Origin: Salinicoccus halitifaciens
GTDB lineage: Bacteria; Bacillota; Bacilli; Staphylococcales; Salinicoccaceae
Length of the DNA: 64,000 nt
Direction: 5' to 3'
Assembly: GCF_021026095.1 (NCBI RefSeq)
Contig: NZ_JAJNCU010000004.1
Coordinates: forward strand, 1-64,000
The position numbers and the translations under genes were made by a program. Under the pieces are notes generated by a model that saw only the letters and a list, made by a program, of their open reading frames with translations, searched no databases and was not told the DNA's origin. Shown piece after piece: positions 9,774 through 19,974 of the stretch. How positions within the stretch are numbered: the stretch's first letter is position 1; every line of letters starts with the position of its first letter.

Positions 9774-10243
9774 ACTTCCAACCTCGATTGATTATTGATG
9801 ATGTCGCGTATCATGGCCCTCAGCTGATCCGCGTCCCCTTCGTGAAGCTCGGGGATGTAAACTCTTTCAGCCGGCGTCCTTAAACTGATGCCTTTGAGAT
9901 TCATCCTTCTCATCAGCGGGCCGACTGTCGTATCGATATTTTGAATCCTGTATATCGGTACAGTCTTCTGCCTTTTTATGAATATGCCTTCATGGACGTG
10001 GATTTCATCATCAAATATGCCGTATCTGAAATAACGGAATTTCAATTTGGGCACAAGCCATATATCCACAACGACGATATAAACCGTGATCAAAAGGAAT
10101 ACCGCGGGTATATACCAGGGCAGGAAATCCAGGGCCGTGACGGAGAGGATGTAGACCAGTGCCGTCGCGAGTAAAAATATGAACGCATAAATGCCTGCTT
10201 TAATCCTCCATAATCTGATCGCTTTCGGAGATATTTTCTTCAT
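9770..10243 (-). CDS. bacterial PH-domain (bPH2) membrane protein
   Basis: This 157-residue protein has two membrane segments near the N-terminus (about 17-36 and 42-62), then a bPH2 domain (FRYGIFDDEIHVHEGIFIKRQKTVPIYRIQNIDTTVGPLMRR). It is the third of three consecutive, overlapping bPH2 genes related to YdbS/YdbT of Bacillus, in the same place upstream of acpS as in S. aureus. It overlaps the preceding gene by 44 nt. Its molecular function is not known to me. Confidence 0.85.
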   Translation of the reverse strand: MKKISPKAIRLWRIKAGIYAFIFLLATALVYILSVTALDFLPWYIPAVFLLITVYIVVVDIWLVPKLKFRYFRYGIFDDEIHVHEGIFIKRQKTVPIYRIQNIDTTVGPLMRRMNLKGISLRTPAERVYIPELHEGDADQLRAMIRDIINNQSRLEV

Positions 10244-11765
10244 CCGTCCTGCCCCCTTCCTTTATCCAATCCCATATGATGCCGATATCCTGCCTGTCTA
10301 TGAACCTGACCGTCGCAGTCGATCCGACGATGCCGGCTGCGGTCGTCACTGATATATTGGCGAGCTTTGAACGGATGAGAAATGGATTTTCCGTAATCTG
10401 GCCCTCGATGACTTTATCATGCTTGATGACAAAATGGCTTCTCGTGAAAAATCCCGTTGTAAGCAGGTTGATTTCATCGTCCCTGATCACATAACCATTG
10501 TTCCTTGCCGCATAGACTCCGGCCGCAATCGTGACGGCCATCACCCCGAGTCCAAGTATCCATGCCCAGCTGAGCAGGTAATACTGGACGGCTGCGGTGG
10601 CAAGGATCAGTATGACAGTTGAAACCTGGAAATATCTGCGGTAACCACGGAGCGGCACGCAGCCCTCCGGCTTGATCACGTCATAGTTCGGCAGTATCTC
10701 TTCAATGACTTCATACAAAGTGTTCCTTTTTATGAAAGGCATGAGTTCCACTGTACTGGTTGCATCCTCGCCTTCAAAAGTATCACTCGTTATCGTCACC
10801 GACAATGAATAATAACCGATCATCCTTCTGATCAGGGAATCCCTGATGATGATGTTCTGGACCCTGTTGACATTCACGCTCTTATGCTTCTTTTCAAGCA
10901 GTCCGTACTCCACTGCGAGATCATCACCTTTTTTATACAATGCGTAATCATGGTATTTGATGTAAAGGATGATCACCCCGATAGCATAGCCGACGGCCAC
11001 AAAGAATATTACAGCGACCGACAGTGCAATCATGGAGTTTTGGAACAGCGTGCCGAAATAATCGATATAACGTTCCACGATGAACTGCGTGCCGATGATG
11101 TTCAGTATCGCAAAAACAATGGCGAGGAACGCGCCGAGTGCGCCGCTCGTCATGCTCATCAGCAGCAATTCCGCACGGCTCAGCCTGTGGAGCACTTCGA
11201 AGGTCCGCTTCGGCTGTGCCTCGGCCAGTGCCGCATCCCCATCCTGCCTCGGCCATGGGCTGGCATCGCCGATCTGCACATTTTCAACATCCTTTTTATC
11301 CTGTGCAATCTTCTCCTGCTCATCATAGATGATGGACTGCAGCGCTTCGGCCTGGGTTTTCTTCATCGTATCTATGACGATGCCTTCGCCTGGTGTGAAT
11401 ACCTGGAGTTTCACGGCTTTGAACAGGCGGTGGAAAATCGGTTCCGAGAAGTCGATCGACTGGATGCGCTCTATATCAAATTCCTTTTCACGCCTCGTCA
11501 AAATCCCGTCCTTATATATGAACTTGCCGTCTTCTATCCAGAATCTCGTCCTGTACTTGTTGATGAAGTCAAGGCCGCCGAACAGGATGACCAGAAAGAG
11601 GAATATCCCAACGACCCCAAAAATCCATGTCAGTGAAATATTGCCGGACATGATCGTCTCCCTCTGGTTGAAGAAGACGATGACAAGCGGAATCCATAAA
11701 TTCCTGAACGCATTGACGACACTGCCCAGATAAGCAATCGGATGAAGCTTCTGAGGACTATACAT
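10200..11765 (-). CDS. ydbT: YdbT-like protein with three bPH2 domains
   Basis: This 521-residue membrane protein has paired transmembrane segments near residues 11-33 and 42-64, 205-270 and 365-405. Each pair is followed by a bPH2 domain with the repeating pattern 'DGxLxRREKxxxxxRIQSIDFSEP', 'LEKKHKSVNVNRVQNI', 'FFTRSHFVIKHDKVIEGQI'. B. subtilis YdbS/YdbT have been implicated in resistance to some antimicrobial peptides, so a role in envelope protection is possible but not shown here. It overlaps both neighbours, which indicates a single transcription unit. Confidence 0.86.
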   Translation of the reverse strand: MYSPQKLHPIAYLGSVVNAFRNLWIPLVIVFFNQRETIMSGNISLTWIFGVVGIFLFLVILFGGLDFINKYRTRFWIEDGKFIYKDGILTRREKEFDIERIQSIDFSEPIFHRLFKAVKLQVFTPGEGIVIDTMKKTQAEALQSIIYDEQEKIAQDKKDVENVQIGDASPWPRQDGDAALAEAQPKRTFEVLHRLSRAELLLMSMTSGALGAFLAIVFAILNIIGTQFIVERYIDYFGTLFQNSMIALSVAVIFFVAVGYAIGVIILYIKYHDYALYKKGDDLAVEYGLLEKKHKSVNVNRVQNIIIRDSLIRRMIGYYSLSVTITSDTFEGEDATSTVELMPFIKRNTLYEVIEEILPNYDVIKPEGCVPLRGYRRYFQVSTVILILATAAVQYYLLSWAWILGLGVMAVTIAAGVYAARNNGYVIRDDEINLLTTGFFTRSHFVIKHDKVIEGQITENPFLIRSKLANISVTTAAGIVGSTATVRFIDRQDIGIIWDWIKEGGRTDEENISESDQIMED

Positions 11766-12222
11766 CAGAAATCTCCTCCTTTACCATATCGATGATCTGT
11801 TTCTTGAGCTGCCCGCCTTCACTGATTTCAATCGGCGGCATATCTATGCCCATGCTGGCCGTCTTTGCGCGCAGGATGGAAAGACCGTACCTTCTCGAGA
11901 CCGGTCCGGTCGAGAGTTCCACACCCTGTATCCGCTTGATCGGTATCAGGGTGGTCCTGATGATGATGAACCCCTTTTTGACGATGATCTGTTCTTCTGC
12001 AAGCTCATACCGCGTCACCCTGTAAAATATCAATGGCCTGATGATGACATTAATGATGAATAAAACAATGAAAATGCCGGCAGCAGACCATATGACGTAA
12101 GCCGGCCAGTCGAACCACAGGCTGAGGCCTGTGACGGCACCTGCGATGATGAACCAGAACAACATATCGATCATCGCCCTCACCCTCATGTAAGGTACAG
12201 CTTCACTCGATAATCTTTTCAT
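11758..12222 (-). CDS. ydbS: YdbS-like bPH2 membrane protein
   Basis: A 154-residue protein with two transmembrane segments (about 18-37 and 42-62) and one bPH2 domain (TRYELAEEQIIVKKGFIIIRTTLIPIKRIQGVELSTGPVSRRYGLSILRAKTA). ATG at 12222 follows AGGAAGG. It is the first gene of the three-gene bPH2 cluster and overlaps the second by 8 nt. Confidence 0.86.
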   Translation of the reverse strand: MKRLSSEAVPYMRVRAMIDMLFWFIIAGAVTGLSLWFDWPAYVIWSAAGIFIVLFIINVIIRPLIFYRVTRYELAEEQIIVKKGFIIIRTTLIPIKRIQGVELSTGPVSRRYGLSILRAKTASMGIDMPPIEISEGGQLKKQIIDMVKEEISDV

Positions 12223-12293
12223 ATTGACCTTCCTTCGGCATAAAAGATTTTTCCTGCTCTGTCATTATACCTTCATTCACCATTATACTAAAT

Positions 12294-12321
12294 AAAAGCA
12301 TCCACCTTAAGGGGATGCTTT
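12294..12321 (-). terminator. cshA terminator
   Basis: On the minus strand AAGCATCC-CCTTAAGGT-GGATGCTT is followed by TTATTTA, 12 nt past the cshA stop. Confidence 0.85.
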
Positions 12322-12332
12322 CATAAGTTTCA

Positions 12333-13820
<1,488 letters not shown>

Positions 13821-13889
13821 TTAGTCTCCTTTGACTCTTAACGTTCAATTATTTAGTATAACTACTCTATACTAACACCATTTACACAA

Positions 13890-14594
13890 TTACTCAAGGA
13901 CTGTTTTCATGTCCAGGAATAAAAAGCGTTCTGCAGCGATGTTCAGCGTATGCTGGTGGTTTTCTGTATAAGCCATGATATGCGGTGCGTTTTCAATCAG
14001 TTCGACCCGGCAGTTCTTCATTTTCCTCTGGGCCTCCACGCTCGACATGTACGGCACCAACAGGTCGATCGTCCCATGGATGATCAATGTTTCCGAATCG
14101 ATCTCCTCATAATCGGGCATCTTCGCATCCATTATGGCACGGAATTCGTTGAATGCCTGCAGGGATAATTTCGGCAGCCTGCTCCTCACGACATCCATCG
14201 TCTTCAGTTTGAAATGCTCGGCCAGGCCCTCCGGCCTGAGGTTCAACCGTGCAAGCCGGTTGATGTGCGTATGTTCGAACGCCGGGGCGATCAGCAGAAG
14301 CTTATCCACACGGTTATGCTGTGCGATATGGCTCGCAAACAGGCCGCCCATCGAAAACCCGACGATGTAGATTTCATCGACTTTCCGGGAGAGGACCTCG
14401 TATGCCTCAAATGCCTCGTCATACCAGTCGTCACCCGTCACATTGTTGAAATCCAGATGATGCCCGTGGCCGGGATAGACCGGAAACTCGTATTCGAATT
14501 CATACCTGGGTTTCAGGTAACGGAACAGCGGCTCGAGCTCATAGCGCCCGCCGGTATACCCATGCAGGAATAAAACACCGATTTTACCAGATAT
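13890..14594 (-). CDS. alpha/beta hydrolase (carboxylesterase-like), non-canonical start
   Basis: This is a serine hydrolase of the Est30/carboxylesterase type. The oxyanion motif VLFLHGYTGG, nucleophile elbow GFSMGG, acid HGTIDLLVP and catalytic His in NAPHIMAYTEN are all in one frame. The first GTG (14441) would delete the oxyanion motif. Between the in-frame TGA at 14603-14601 and that motif there is no ATG, GTG or TTG. Translation may start at ATA (14594, about 10 nt after GGAGAGG) or ATC (14582), inside or next to the end of murF. The left coordinate is firm; the start is a guess. A sequencing frameshift is the main alternative. Confidence 0.75.
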   Translation of the reverse strand: MSGKIGVLFLHGYTGGRYELEPLFRYLKPRYEFEYEFPVYPGHGHHLDFNNVTGDDWYDEAFEAYEVLSRKVDEIYIVGFSMGGLFASHIAQHNRVDKLLLIAPAFEHTHINRLARLNLRPEGLAEHFKLKTMDVVRSRLPKLSLQAFNEFRAIMDAKMPDYEEIDSETLIIHGTIDLLVPYMSSVEAQRKMKNCRVELIENAPHIMAYTENHQHTLNIAAERFLFLDMKTVLE

Positions 14595-15945
14595 GACTCT
14601 TCATCCTCTCCATCTCCATGCCGCGGGAACCTTTCAAAAGCACCACCGTGTCTTCATCAAGCATCCCTTCAAGGTGTCCGGCAAGCGTTTCTATATCGTC
14701 GAAATGCCGGCTGCCGGCGATACCTGCGGCCTCAGCTATGAATTTTGCATCACTGCCGAAAGTGAACAGCTCGAAATCACTGCCGGTCCGTCCGATATGT
14801 TCACCGACGGATTGGTGGAGTGCTTCACTGTACTCACCCAGTTCGAGTATATCCGCAAGCACCAGGATCTTTTTGGAGTAATCGAGGCCGGCCACTGTGT
14901 CCACCGCACTTTTCATGCTTGAGGGGCTGGCGTTGTACGCATCATTGATGATGAGCGCCCCGCTCCGGTGGACAGCCTGTTCCATGCGCATCGATGACAC
15001 ATTCAAATTTTTGAATCTGCCGGCGACGGCTGCCATATCTTTTCCGGCCGCTTCTGCTGCAAGCAGGCTGAGGGATGCGTTCATTGCATTATGACTGCCC
15101 AGCTGCGGGATGTCAACATGGAGCCCGTCCATCTCAAATGAAGTGCCGTCCGCATTTTGTGTGATGTTGGAGATGATATGGTCATTTTCTTCGGACAGGC
15201 CTGCACTCGTCATTTTGAAATGGTGCGGCCCTTTCCCCGTCAATTCGTTCAGCAGAGGATAGTCTTTGGAGTAGATCAGCACCCCGTCCTCCTTCAGTCC
15301 GTCGACGATTTCATACTTCGCTTCCGCGATCTTCTCCCTGGATCCGAGCTTCTCTATATGCGATTCACCCACATTCGTGATGATCGCGATATCCGGCTTT
15401 GCGAGTGTGCTTAAAAAGTGGATGTCGCCTTTTTGGTCCATGCCCATTTCGAGTATCGAGATCTCGGTGTCATCATCCAGTTCGAGGAGGGTCAGGGGGA
15501 GCCCGATCTCATTGTTGTAGTTCCCGATGGTCTTTTTGACTTTGTGATCATCAGCAAGCAGGCACTCCACCATATCCTTCGTCGTCGTCTTGCCGTTTGA
15601 GCCGGTGATTGCGATGACTGTCGGATCAACCGCTTCCAGATGGCGCTTTGCGATCATCTGCAGTGCCCGGAGGCCGTCTTCGACATGGATCAGGGGACGG
15701 CCTGCATCCGTTTCTTCAAGCGGCGCTTCCGTCAGCGAGACGCCCGCCCCTTTTGAAAATGCATCCCCTATGAACCGGTGCCCGTCCACATTCTCACCTT
15801 TGAAGGGGATGAATATATTTCCTTTTTGTATCGTCCTTGTATCTATGGAAGCACCGGCGATGAATGTCTCCCCCATGGCGGCGGCCTTTTCATTCATCCT
15901 GCCGTTACAATATTCAGCAACTTGATTGATGGAAATTTTAATCAT
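14584..15945 (-). CDS. murF: UDP-N-acetylmuramoyl-tripeptide--D-Ala-D-Ala ligase
   Basis: MurF adds D-Ala-D-Ala to the UDP-MurNAc tripeptide, the last cytoplasmic step of peptidoglycan precursor synthesis. The 453-residue protein has the Mur ligase ATP site AITGSNGKTTTKDM (near residue 115), the central EMGMDQKGDI and the C-terminal domain with YNASPSSMKSAV and LLKGSRGMEME. In S. aureus ddl lies just upstream of murF. Here ddl is absent and rodA is divergent, 126 nt away. Confidence 0.96.
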   Translation of the reverse strand: MIKISINQVAEYCNGRMNEKAAAMGETFIAGASIDTRTIQKGNIFIPFKGENVDGHRFIGDAFSKGAGVSLTEAPLEETDAGRPLIHVEDGLRALQMIAKRHLEAVDPTVIAITGSNGKTTTKDMVECLLADDHKVKKTIGNYNNEIGLPLTLLELDDDTEISILEMGMDQKGDIHFLSTLAKPDIAIITNVGESHIEKLGSREKIAEAKYEIVDGLKEDGVLIYSKDYPLLNELTGKGPHHFKMTSAGLSEENDHIISNITQNADGTSFEMDGLHVDIPQLGSHNAMNASLSLLAAEAAGKDMAAVAGRFKNLNVSSMRMEQAVHRSGALIINDAYNASPSSMKSAVDTVAGLDYSKKILVLADILELGEYSEALHQSVGEHIGRTGSDFELFTFGSDAKFIAEAAGIAGSRHFDDIETLAGHLEGMLDEDTVVLLKGSRGMEMERMKSHIW

Positions 15946-16071
15946 TTTTTTAATCCGTCCATTTCACAGTTATAATAAATTTGTTGAAAATTTTATATCA
16001 TATCTCTCATATCCAATTATAAAATATAGTATACTTGAATTCACGATTTTATTTTGGATAGGGTGATATTC

Positions 16072-17253
16072 TTGCAAGATAACCAAGGATACAAAAGACA
16101 GAATACCAACTTTCTGTCCCGCATCGACTGGATACTGGTGCTGCTGCTGGCTACACTCGCCCTGATCAGCATATTCACCATCTCATCAGCAATGACCAGC
16201 GGCCAGTATGAAACTGACTTTGCGGTGCGGCAGACTTTATTTTATATACTCGGCTTCATTTCATTATTCATCATCACTTTCATACCCGTAAAATTTTTCA
16301 AGAATTATATATGGGTGCTGTACGGCATCGGTGTATTGAGCCTCGTCATATTATTCATTGCGCCCGTCTCGTCGGTCACCCCGATCATAAATGGTGCCAA
16401 GAGCTGGTACCAGTTCGGCTTCATCAGCATACAGCCGTCGGAATTCATGAAGGTGCTTTACATAATGGCGATGGCCTACGTGATACATCAGCACAACAAA
16501 TACAGGATCACCACGGATTTAAGCGCCGACATCAAATTGCTCTTCAAGCTTTTCCTCGTATCCGTACTGCCGATGATTTTCATACTCGTGCAGAATGACC
16601 TCGGTACGGTCCTTGTCCTGATTGCCATATTGTTCGGCATGATCCTCGTATCCGGCATCAGCCTGTGGATCATCCTGCCGACGCTCGCCGTCGCTGCAAC
16701 TACCGGGATGGCACTCATCCTCGGCATCCTTTACAGGCCGGACCTGCTGCAGACGTACCTCGGCGTGCGGCCCTACCAGTTTGAACGCATATATTCCTGG
16801 CTGCAGCCTGAAATGTATGCTACAGAAGGCGGTTTCCAGCTGAGCAATTCCATGCGGGCCATCGGCTCCGGCGGGATTGAAGGCAAGGGGTTCGGCCAGG
16901 GCATCGTCTATATACCCGAAAACCATACCGACTTCATCTTCACGATCATCGGGGAGGAATTCGGCTTCATCGGTGCGACGCTCGTCATCGCCCTGTTGTT
17001 CATGCTCATGCTCCATCTTGTGAGGATTGCGCTGACGGTCAAAGATCCGTTTTCCTCATATTTCATAGCCGGTTACTTATCACTGTTGATATTCCATATT
17101 TTCCAGAACATCGGCATGACCATCCAGCTTGTCCCAATCACCGGCCTGCCGCTGCCTTTCCTGAGTTACGGCGGAAGCGGCCTGTGGGCGAATATGATTG
17201 CGATGGGCATCGTGATGAGCATCTATTTCCATCAATATAAATTAAAGAAATAA
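16072..17253 (+). CDS. rodA: RodA-type SEDS peptidoglycan glycosyltransferase
   Basis: This FtsW/RodA/SpoVE-family membrane protein has about ten transmembrane helices. SEDS signatures are present: GAKSWYQFGFISIQPSEFMK, the conserved Asp in QNDLGTVLV, and the C-terminal PITGLPLPFLSYGGSG. The family polymerises glycan strands from lipid II. The frame is open to 16054, but AGGGTGA lies 7 nt before TTG at 16072, which gives 393 residues and is preferred. RodA rather than FtsW is inferred from its position next to murF, as in S. aureus. Confidence 0.9.
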   Translation: MQDNQGYKRQNTNFLSRIDWILVLLLATLALISIFTISSAMTSGQYETDFAVRQTLFYILGFISLFIITFIPVKFFKNYIWVLYGIGVLSLVILFIAPVSSVTPIINGAKSWYQFGFISIQPSEFMKVLYIMAMAYVIHQHNKYRITTDLSADIKLLFKLFLVSVLPMIFILVQNDLGTVLVLIAILFGMILVSGISLWIILPTLAVAATTGMALILGILYRPDLLQTYLGVRPYQFERIYSWLQPEMYATEGGFQLSNSMRAIGSGGIEGKGFGQGIVYIPENHTDFIFTIIGEEFGFIGATLVIALLFMLMLHLVRIALTVKDPFSSYFIAGYLSLLIFHIFQNIGMTIQLVPITGLPLPFLSYGGSGLWANMIAMGIVMSIYFHQYKLKK

Positions 17254-17257
17254 AAAA

Positions 17258-17293
17258 AGTGCAGCCGGATTTTTATCCTGACTGCATTTTTTT
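17258..17293 (+). terminator. rodA terminator
   Basis: An imperfect stem TGCAG-CCGGAT / ATCCTGA-CTGCA with one mismatch is followed by seven T. It overlaps the 3' end of the small minus-strand gene at 17292. Confidence 0.8.
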
Positions 17294-17441
17294 AAATATT
17301 TTGTTCTTTTAGTTTTAATTTTTCGTTTGTAGCGATACGATTCATAATATCGAACCTTGAGCTCGAAACCTTTACCTTGACCCCGAGTTCATTTAGCAAC
17401 GTGACGACTTGTCTGACTTTAGAATTGTCGATTTTGTGCAT
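17292..17441 (-). CDS. small conserved-looking protein, 49 residues
   Basis: This reads on the minus strand from ATG 17441 to TAA 17292. It starts MHKIDNSKVRQVVTLLNELG, has a middle VKVKVSSSRFDIMNRIA and a basic end KLKLKEQNI. A strong TAGGAGTG lies 8 nt before the ATG. The composition (no low-complexity run, a helix-loop pattern with regularly spaced L/V) is like a real small protein, possibly a DNA- or protein-binding helix pair. I do not recognise the family. It is convergent with rodA and shares its terminator region, and it is divergent from cls. Confidence 0.7.
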   Translation of the reverse strand: MHKIDNSKVRQVVTLLNELGVKVKVSSSRFDIMNRIATNEKLKLKEQNI

Positions 17442-17576
17442 AATGACACTCCTATCTCATTGGTTAATTACATATTACCACTGTTGGCACCTGAATATCC
17501 ATAACATTTTCAAATTAATTATTACGAATTTTAAAACTTCCCATTATAATATACAATAAGTGTGAGGTGAAATATT

Positions 17577-19058
17577 ATGTCATGGCTGTCATTTGAGAAT
17601 ATCGACTGGAGTTTCGTCTTATCCATAGTGATTGCGGCCCTGTTCCTCGTCAATATACTGCTTGCGATCAGTATCATATTCCTTGAGCGCAGGAGCTCCC
17701 AGAGCGTTTGGGCATGGGTGCTGGTTTTATTCTTCATACCCATTTTCGGATTCATCATCTATATGGCTTTCGGGCGGACGATATACAATCAGAAAATCTT
17801 CAAAATCGATGAAAAAGATAAAGTCGGACTGGAACACCTTGTACAGGAACAGCTGGAGGATATAAAGAATAAGGACTTCAGCTTCGTCAACCCCCTGGCA
17901 AATAAGTATAAAAAGCTCATCCATATGCTGCTCTACAATAACCATTCTTTTCTGACCAACAATAATACGATCACCACTTATACCGACATGAACGAGAAGT
18001 TCGATGCCATGCTCGAAGATATCAGGAATGCCAAAGACCACATCCATTTTCAATATTATATTTTCCGGATGGACGGCATCGGCAAAAAGCTCTATAATGC
18101 GATGCTCGAAAAGCAGAAGGAGGGCGTCGCGGTCAAGATCCTCTACGATGATATGGGATCCCGTGCCCTGAGCCTGCGCCAGTTCAGGAAGATAAAATCG
18201 TACGGCGGGCGGGTCGAAGCGTTCTTCCCCTCCTTCCTGAACCTCATCAATCCGAGGATCAACAACCGGAACCACCGTAAGATCGTCGTCATAGACGGCG
18301 AGATCGGTTACATCGGCGGATCGAATGTCGGGGATGAGTACATAGGCAAAAGCGAAAAGTTCGGCGGCTGGCGGGACACCCACCTCCGGATCAAGGGCAA
18401 TGCAGTCAAATCACTGCAGCTCCGCTTCATGCTCGACTGGAACTCCCATTCGAAACGCCACAACCTTGTATACAACGAGCAGTACTTTCCGACCATCTAC
18501 AATGACGGCGACACTTATATGCAGATCGCCTCAAGCGGGCCCGATGAAGTGTGGCAGCAGATCAAATACGGCTATTTGAAGATGATCTACCGTGCAAAGC
18601 GCAATATTTATATCCAGTCGCCCTACTTCATCCCGGACCAGTCCGTGATGGAAGCACTGCGCATCGCGATACTCAGCGGTGTCAAAGTCCATTTGATGAT
18701 ACCGAATATGCCCGATCACCCTTTCGTCTACTGGGGCACCTATTCGCGGGCTGGAGATCTCGTCAAGATGGGCGCAGAGGTGCATGTGTATGAGAAAGGA
18801 TTCCTGCATCAGAAGGTCGTCATCATCGATGATGAAGTCGTGAGCGTCGGTACGACCAACATAGATAATAGAAGCTTCCTTTTGAACTTCGAAGTGAACG
18901 CCTTCATATACAGCAGGCGGGAAGCTGAAAAACACCGTCATATATATGAAGAAGATGTGAAGCACAGTACGCGCCTTACAGAGGAGATATACAATTCAAG
19001 GAGCAAGTGGATCAGGGTGAAGGAAGGAATAGCCAATCTGATTGCTCCGATATTATAA
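17577..19058 (+). CDS. cls: cardiolipin synthase
   Basis: This enzyme condenses two phosphatidylglycerols into cardiolipin at the membrane. The 493-residue protein has two N-terminal transmembrane segments (about 12-35 and 42-64) and two PLD catalytic HxKx4D motifs: HRKIVVID (His about residue 233) with GGSN, and HQKVVIID (His about 411) with GTTNID. ATG at 17577 follows GTGAGGTGA. Cardiolipin content is commonly raised under salt stress, in keeping with a halotolerant host, though this is inference. Confidence 0.95.
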   Translation: MSWLSFENIDWSFVLSIVIAALFLVNILLAISIIFLERRSSQSVWAWVLVLFFIPIFGFIIYMAFGRTIYNQKIFKIDEKDKVGLEHLVQEQLEDIKNKDFSFVNPLANKYKKLIHMLLYNNHSFLTNNNTITTYTDMNEKFDAMLEDIRNAKDHIHFQYYIFRMDGIGKKLYNAMLEKQKEGVAVKILYDDMGSRALSLRQFRKIKSYGGRVEAFFPSFLNLINPRINNRNHRKIVVIDGEIGYIGGSNVGDEYIGKSEKFGGWRDTHLRIKGNAVKSLQLRFMLDWNSHSKRHNLVYNEQYFPTIYNDGDTYMQIASSGPDEVWQQIKYGYLKMIYRAKRNIYIQSPYFIPDQSVMEALRIAILSGVKVHLMIPNMPDHPFVYWGTYSRAGDLVKMGAEVHVYEKGFLHQKVVIIDDEVVSVGTTNIDNRSFLLNFEVNAFIYSRREAEKHRHIYEEDVKHSTRLTEEIYNSRSKWIRVKEGIANLIAPIL

Positions 19059-19063
19059 AAAGA

Positions 19064-19093
19064 AGCGGTTGAGTATATATACTCAACCGCTTT
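19064..19093. terminator. bidirectional palindromic terminator cls / yidC
   Basis: A 30-bp perfect palindrome with core GCGGTTGAGTATAT/ATACTCAACCGC is flanked by A-runs on the left and T-runs on the right. It lies between the convergent genes cls and yidC. Confidence 0.88.
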
Positions 19094-19098
19094 TTGCA

Positions 19099-19974
19099 TC
19101 ATGCTTTCTTTCTGCGTTTCTTTTTATTTTTAGGCATCAATTTGGCGTTCTTCATGCGACGCTCTTTTTCAGCCTGTTCGCGCTCGTGCGCTTCGATGAT
19201 CGGTGCCATTTCTTCGTTGACTTTCTTCTTCCAGAAAGTGTTCCCGGCCCAAGTCTGGAAAATAAGGAATATACCGCCGACAGCCCAGTACAGAGGCAGT
19301 GCCGAAGGAGAGATCAAGGAAATCCAGACGATCATCAATGGTGAAATATACATGAAGAGGCGCATCTGTTTACGCTGCTCTTCGGAAACGAACTGCATTG
19401 AAACCCAAGCCTGTCCAAGGTAGACAAGACCTGCGATGATTGTCATGAGGATGTTCGTCTGCGTCAAATCCATCCACAGGAATTCCGGATATTCGGTGAT
19501 ACCGCCCTCTGAAGGGAATCTGAGCGCAAAGTAAAGCGCCATGACGACCGGCATCTGCAGGAGGATCGGCAGACAGCCCATATTCAGCGGGTTGATGCCG
19601 TGCTTTTTGTAAAGACCCATCATTTCCTGCTGGGCTTCCATCTTCTCTTCCTGAGTTGTTGCGACTTTGACCCTCTTCTGGATCTCTTCCATTTCAGGCT
19701 TCACGATCTTCATCTTCTCGCGCATCATCATCTGGTTTTTATATGTATTCATCATGAACGGGAAAATAACAAGACGGACGATTAGTGTGATGACAATAAT
19801 TGCCAGACCATAGTTGTGATTCAGATTATCGCCGAGAAAATGCAGGAGATTATCCATCGGCTGGACAAATGTATTAAAGAAGAACCCATCTCTGTTTTCT
19901 TCCTGAGAATAATCACAGCCTGCCAATAAAAGCACAAGCCCCATCATCCCAGCCAGTAACCATTTCTTATTCAT
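19099..19974 (-). CDS. yidC: membrane protein insertase YidC (lipoprotein)
   Basis: YidC/Oxa1 inserts and folds membrane proteins alone or with Sec. The 291-residue protein has a lipoprotein signal peptide with lipobox LLAGC (Cys about residue 20), then five membrane segments including GLAIIVITLIVRLVIFPFM, and a Lys/Arg-rich C-terminal tail (KNKKKRRKKA) that in the family contacts the ribosome. The conserved LPILLQMPVVMALYFAL region is present. A 468-nt gap with a hairpin array separates it from the NERD gene upstream. Confidence 0.95.
   Translation of the reverse strand: MNKKWLLAGMMGLVLLLAGCDYSQEENRDGFFFNTFVQPMDNLLHFLGDNLNHNYGLAIIVITLIVRLVIFPFMMNTYKNQMMMREKMKIVKPEMEEIQKRVKVATTQEEKMEAQQEMMGLYKKHGINPLNMGCLPILLQMPVVMALYFALRFPSEGGITEYPEFLWMDLTQTNILMTIIAGLVYLGQAWVSMQFVSEEQRKQMRLFMYISPLMIVWISLISPSALPLYWAVGGIFLIFQTWAGNTFWKKKVNEEMAPIIEAHEREQAEKERRMKNAKLMPKNKKKRRKKA

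Noticed and set aside
10884-11636. 250-codon plus-strand frame antisense to ydbT
   Set aside because: It lies entirely opposite a well-supported membrane-protein gene; its His/Arg/Glu-rich composition is typical of an antisense shadow in moderate-GC DNA.
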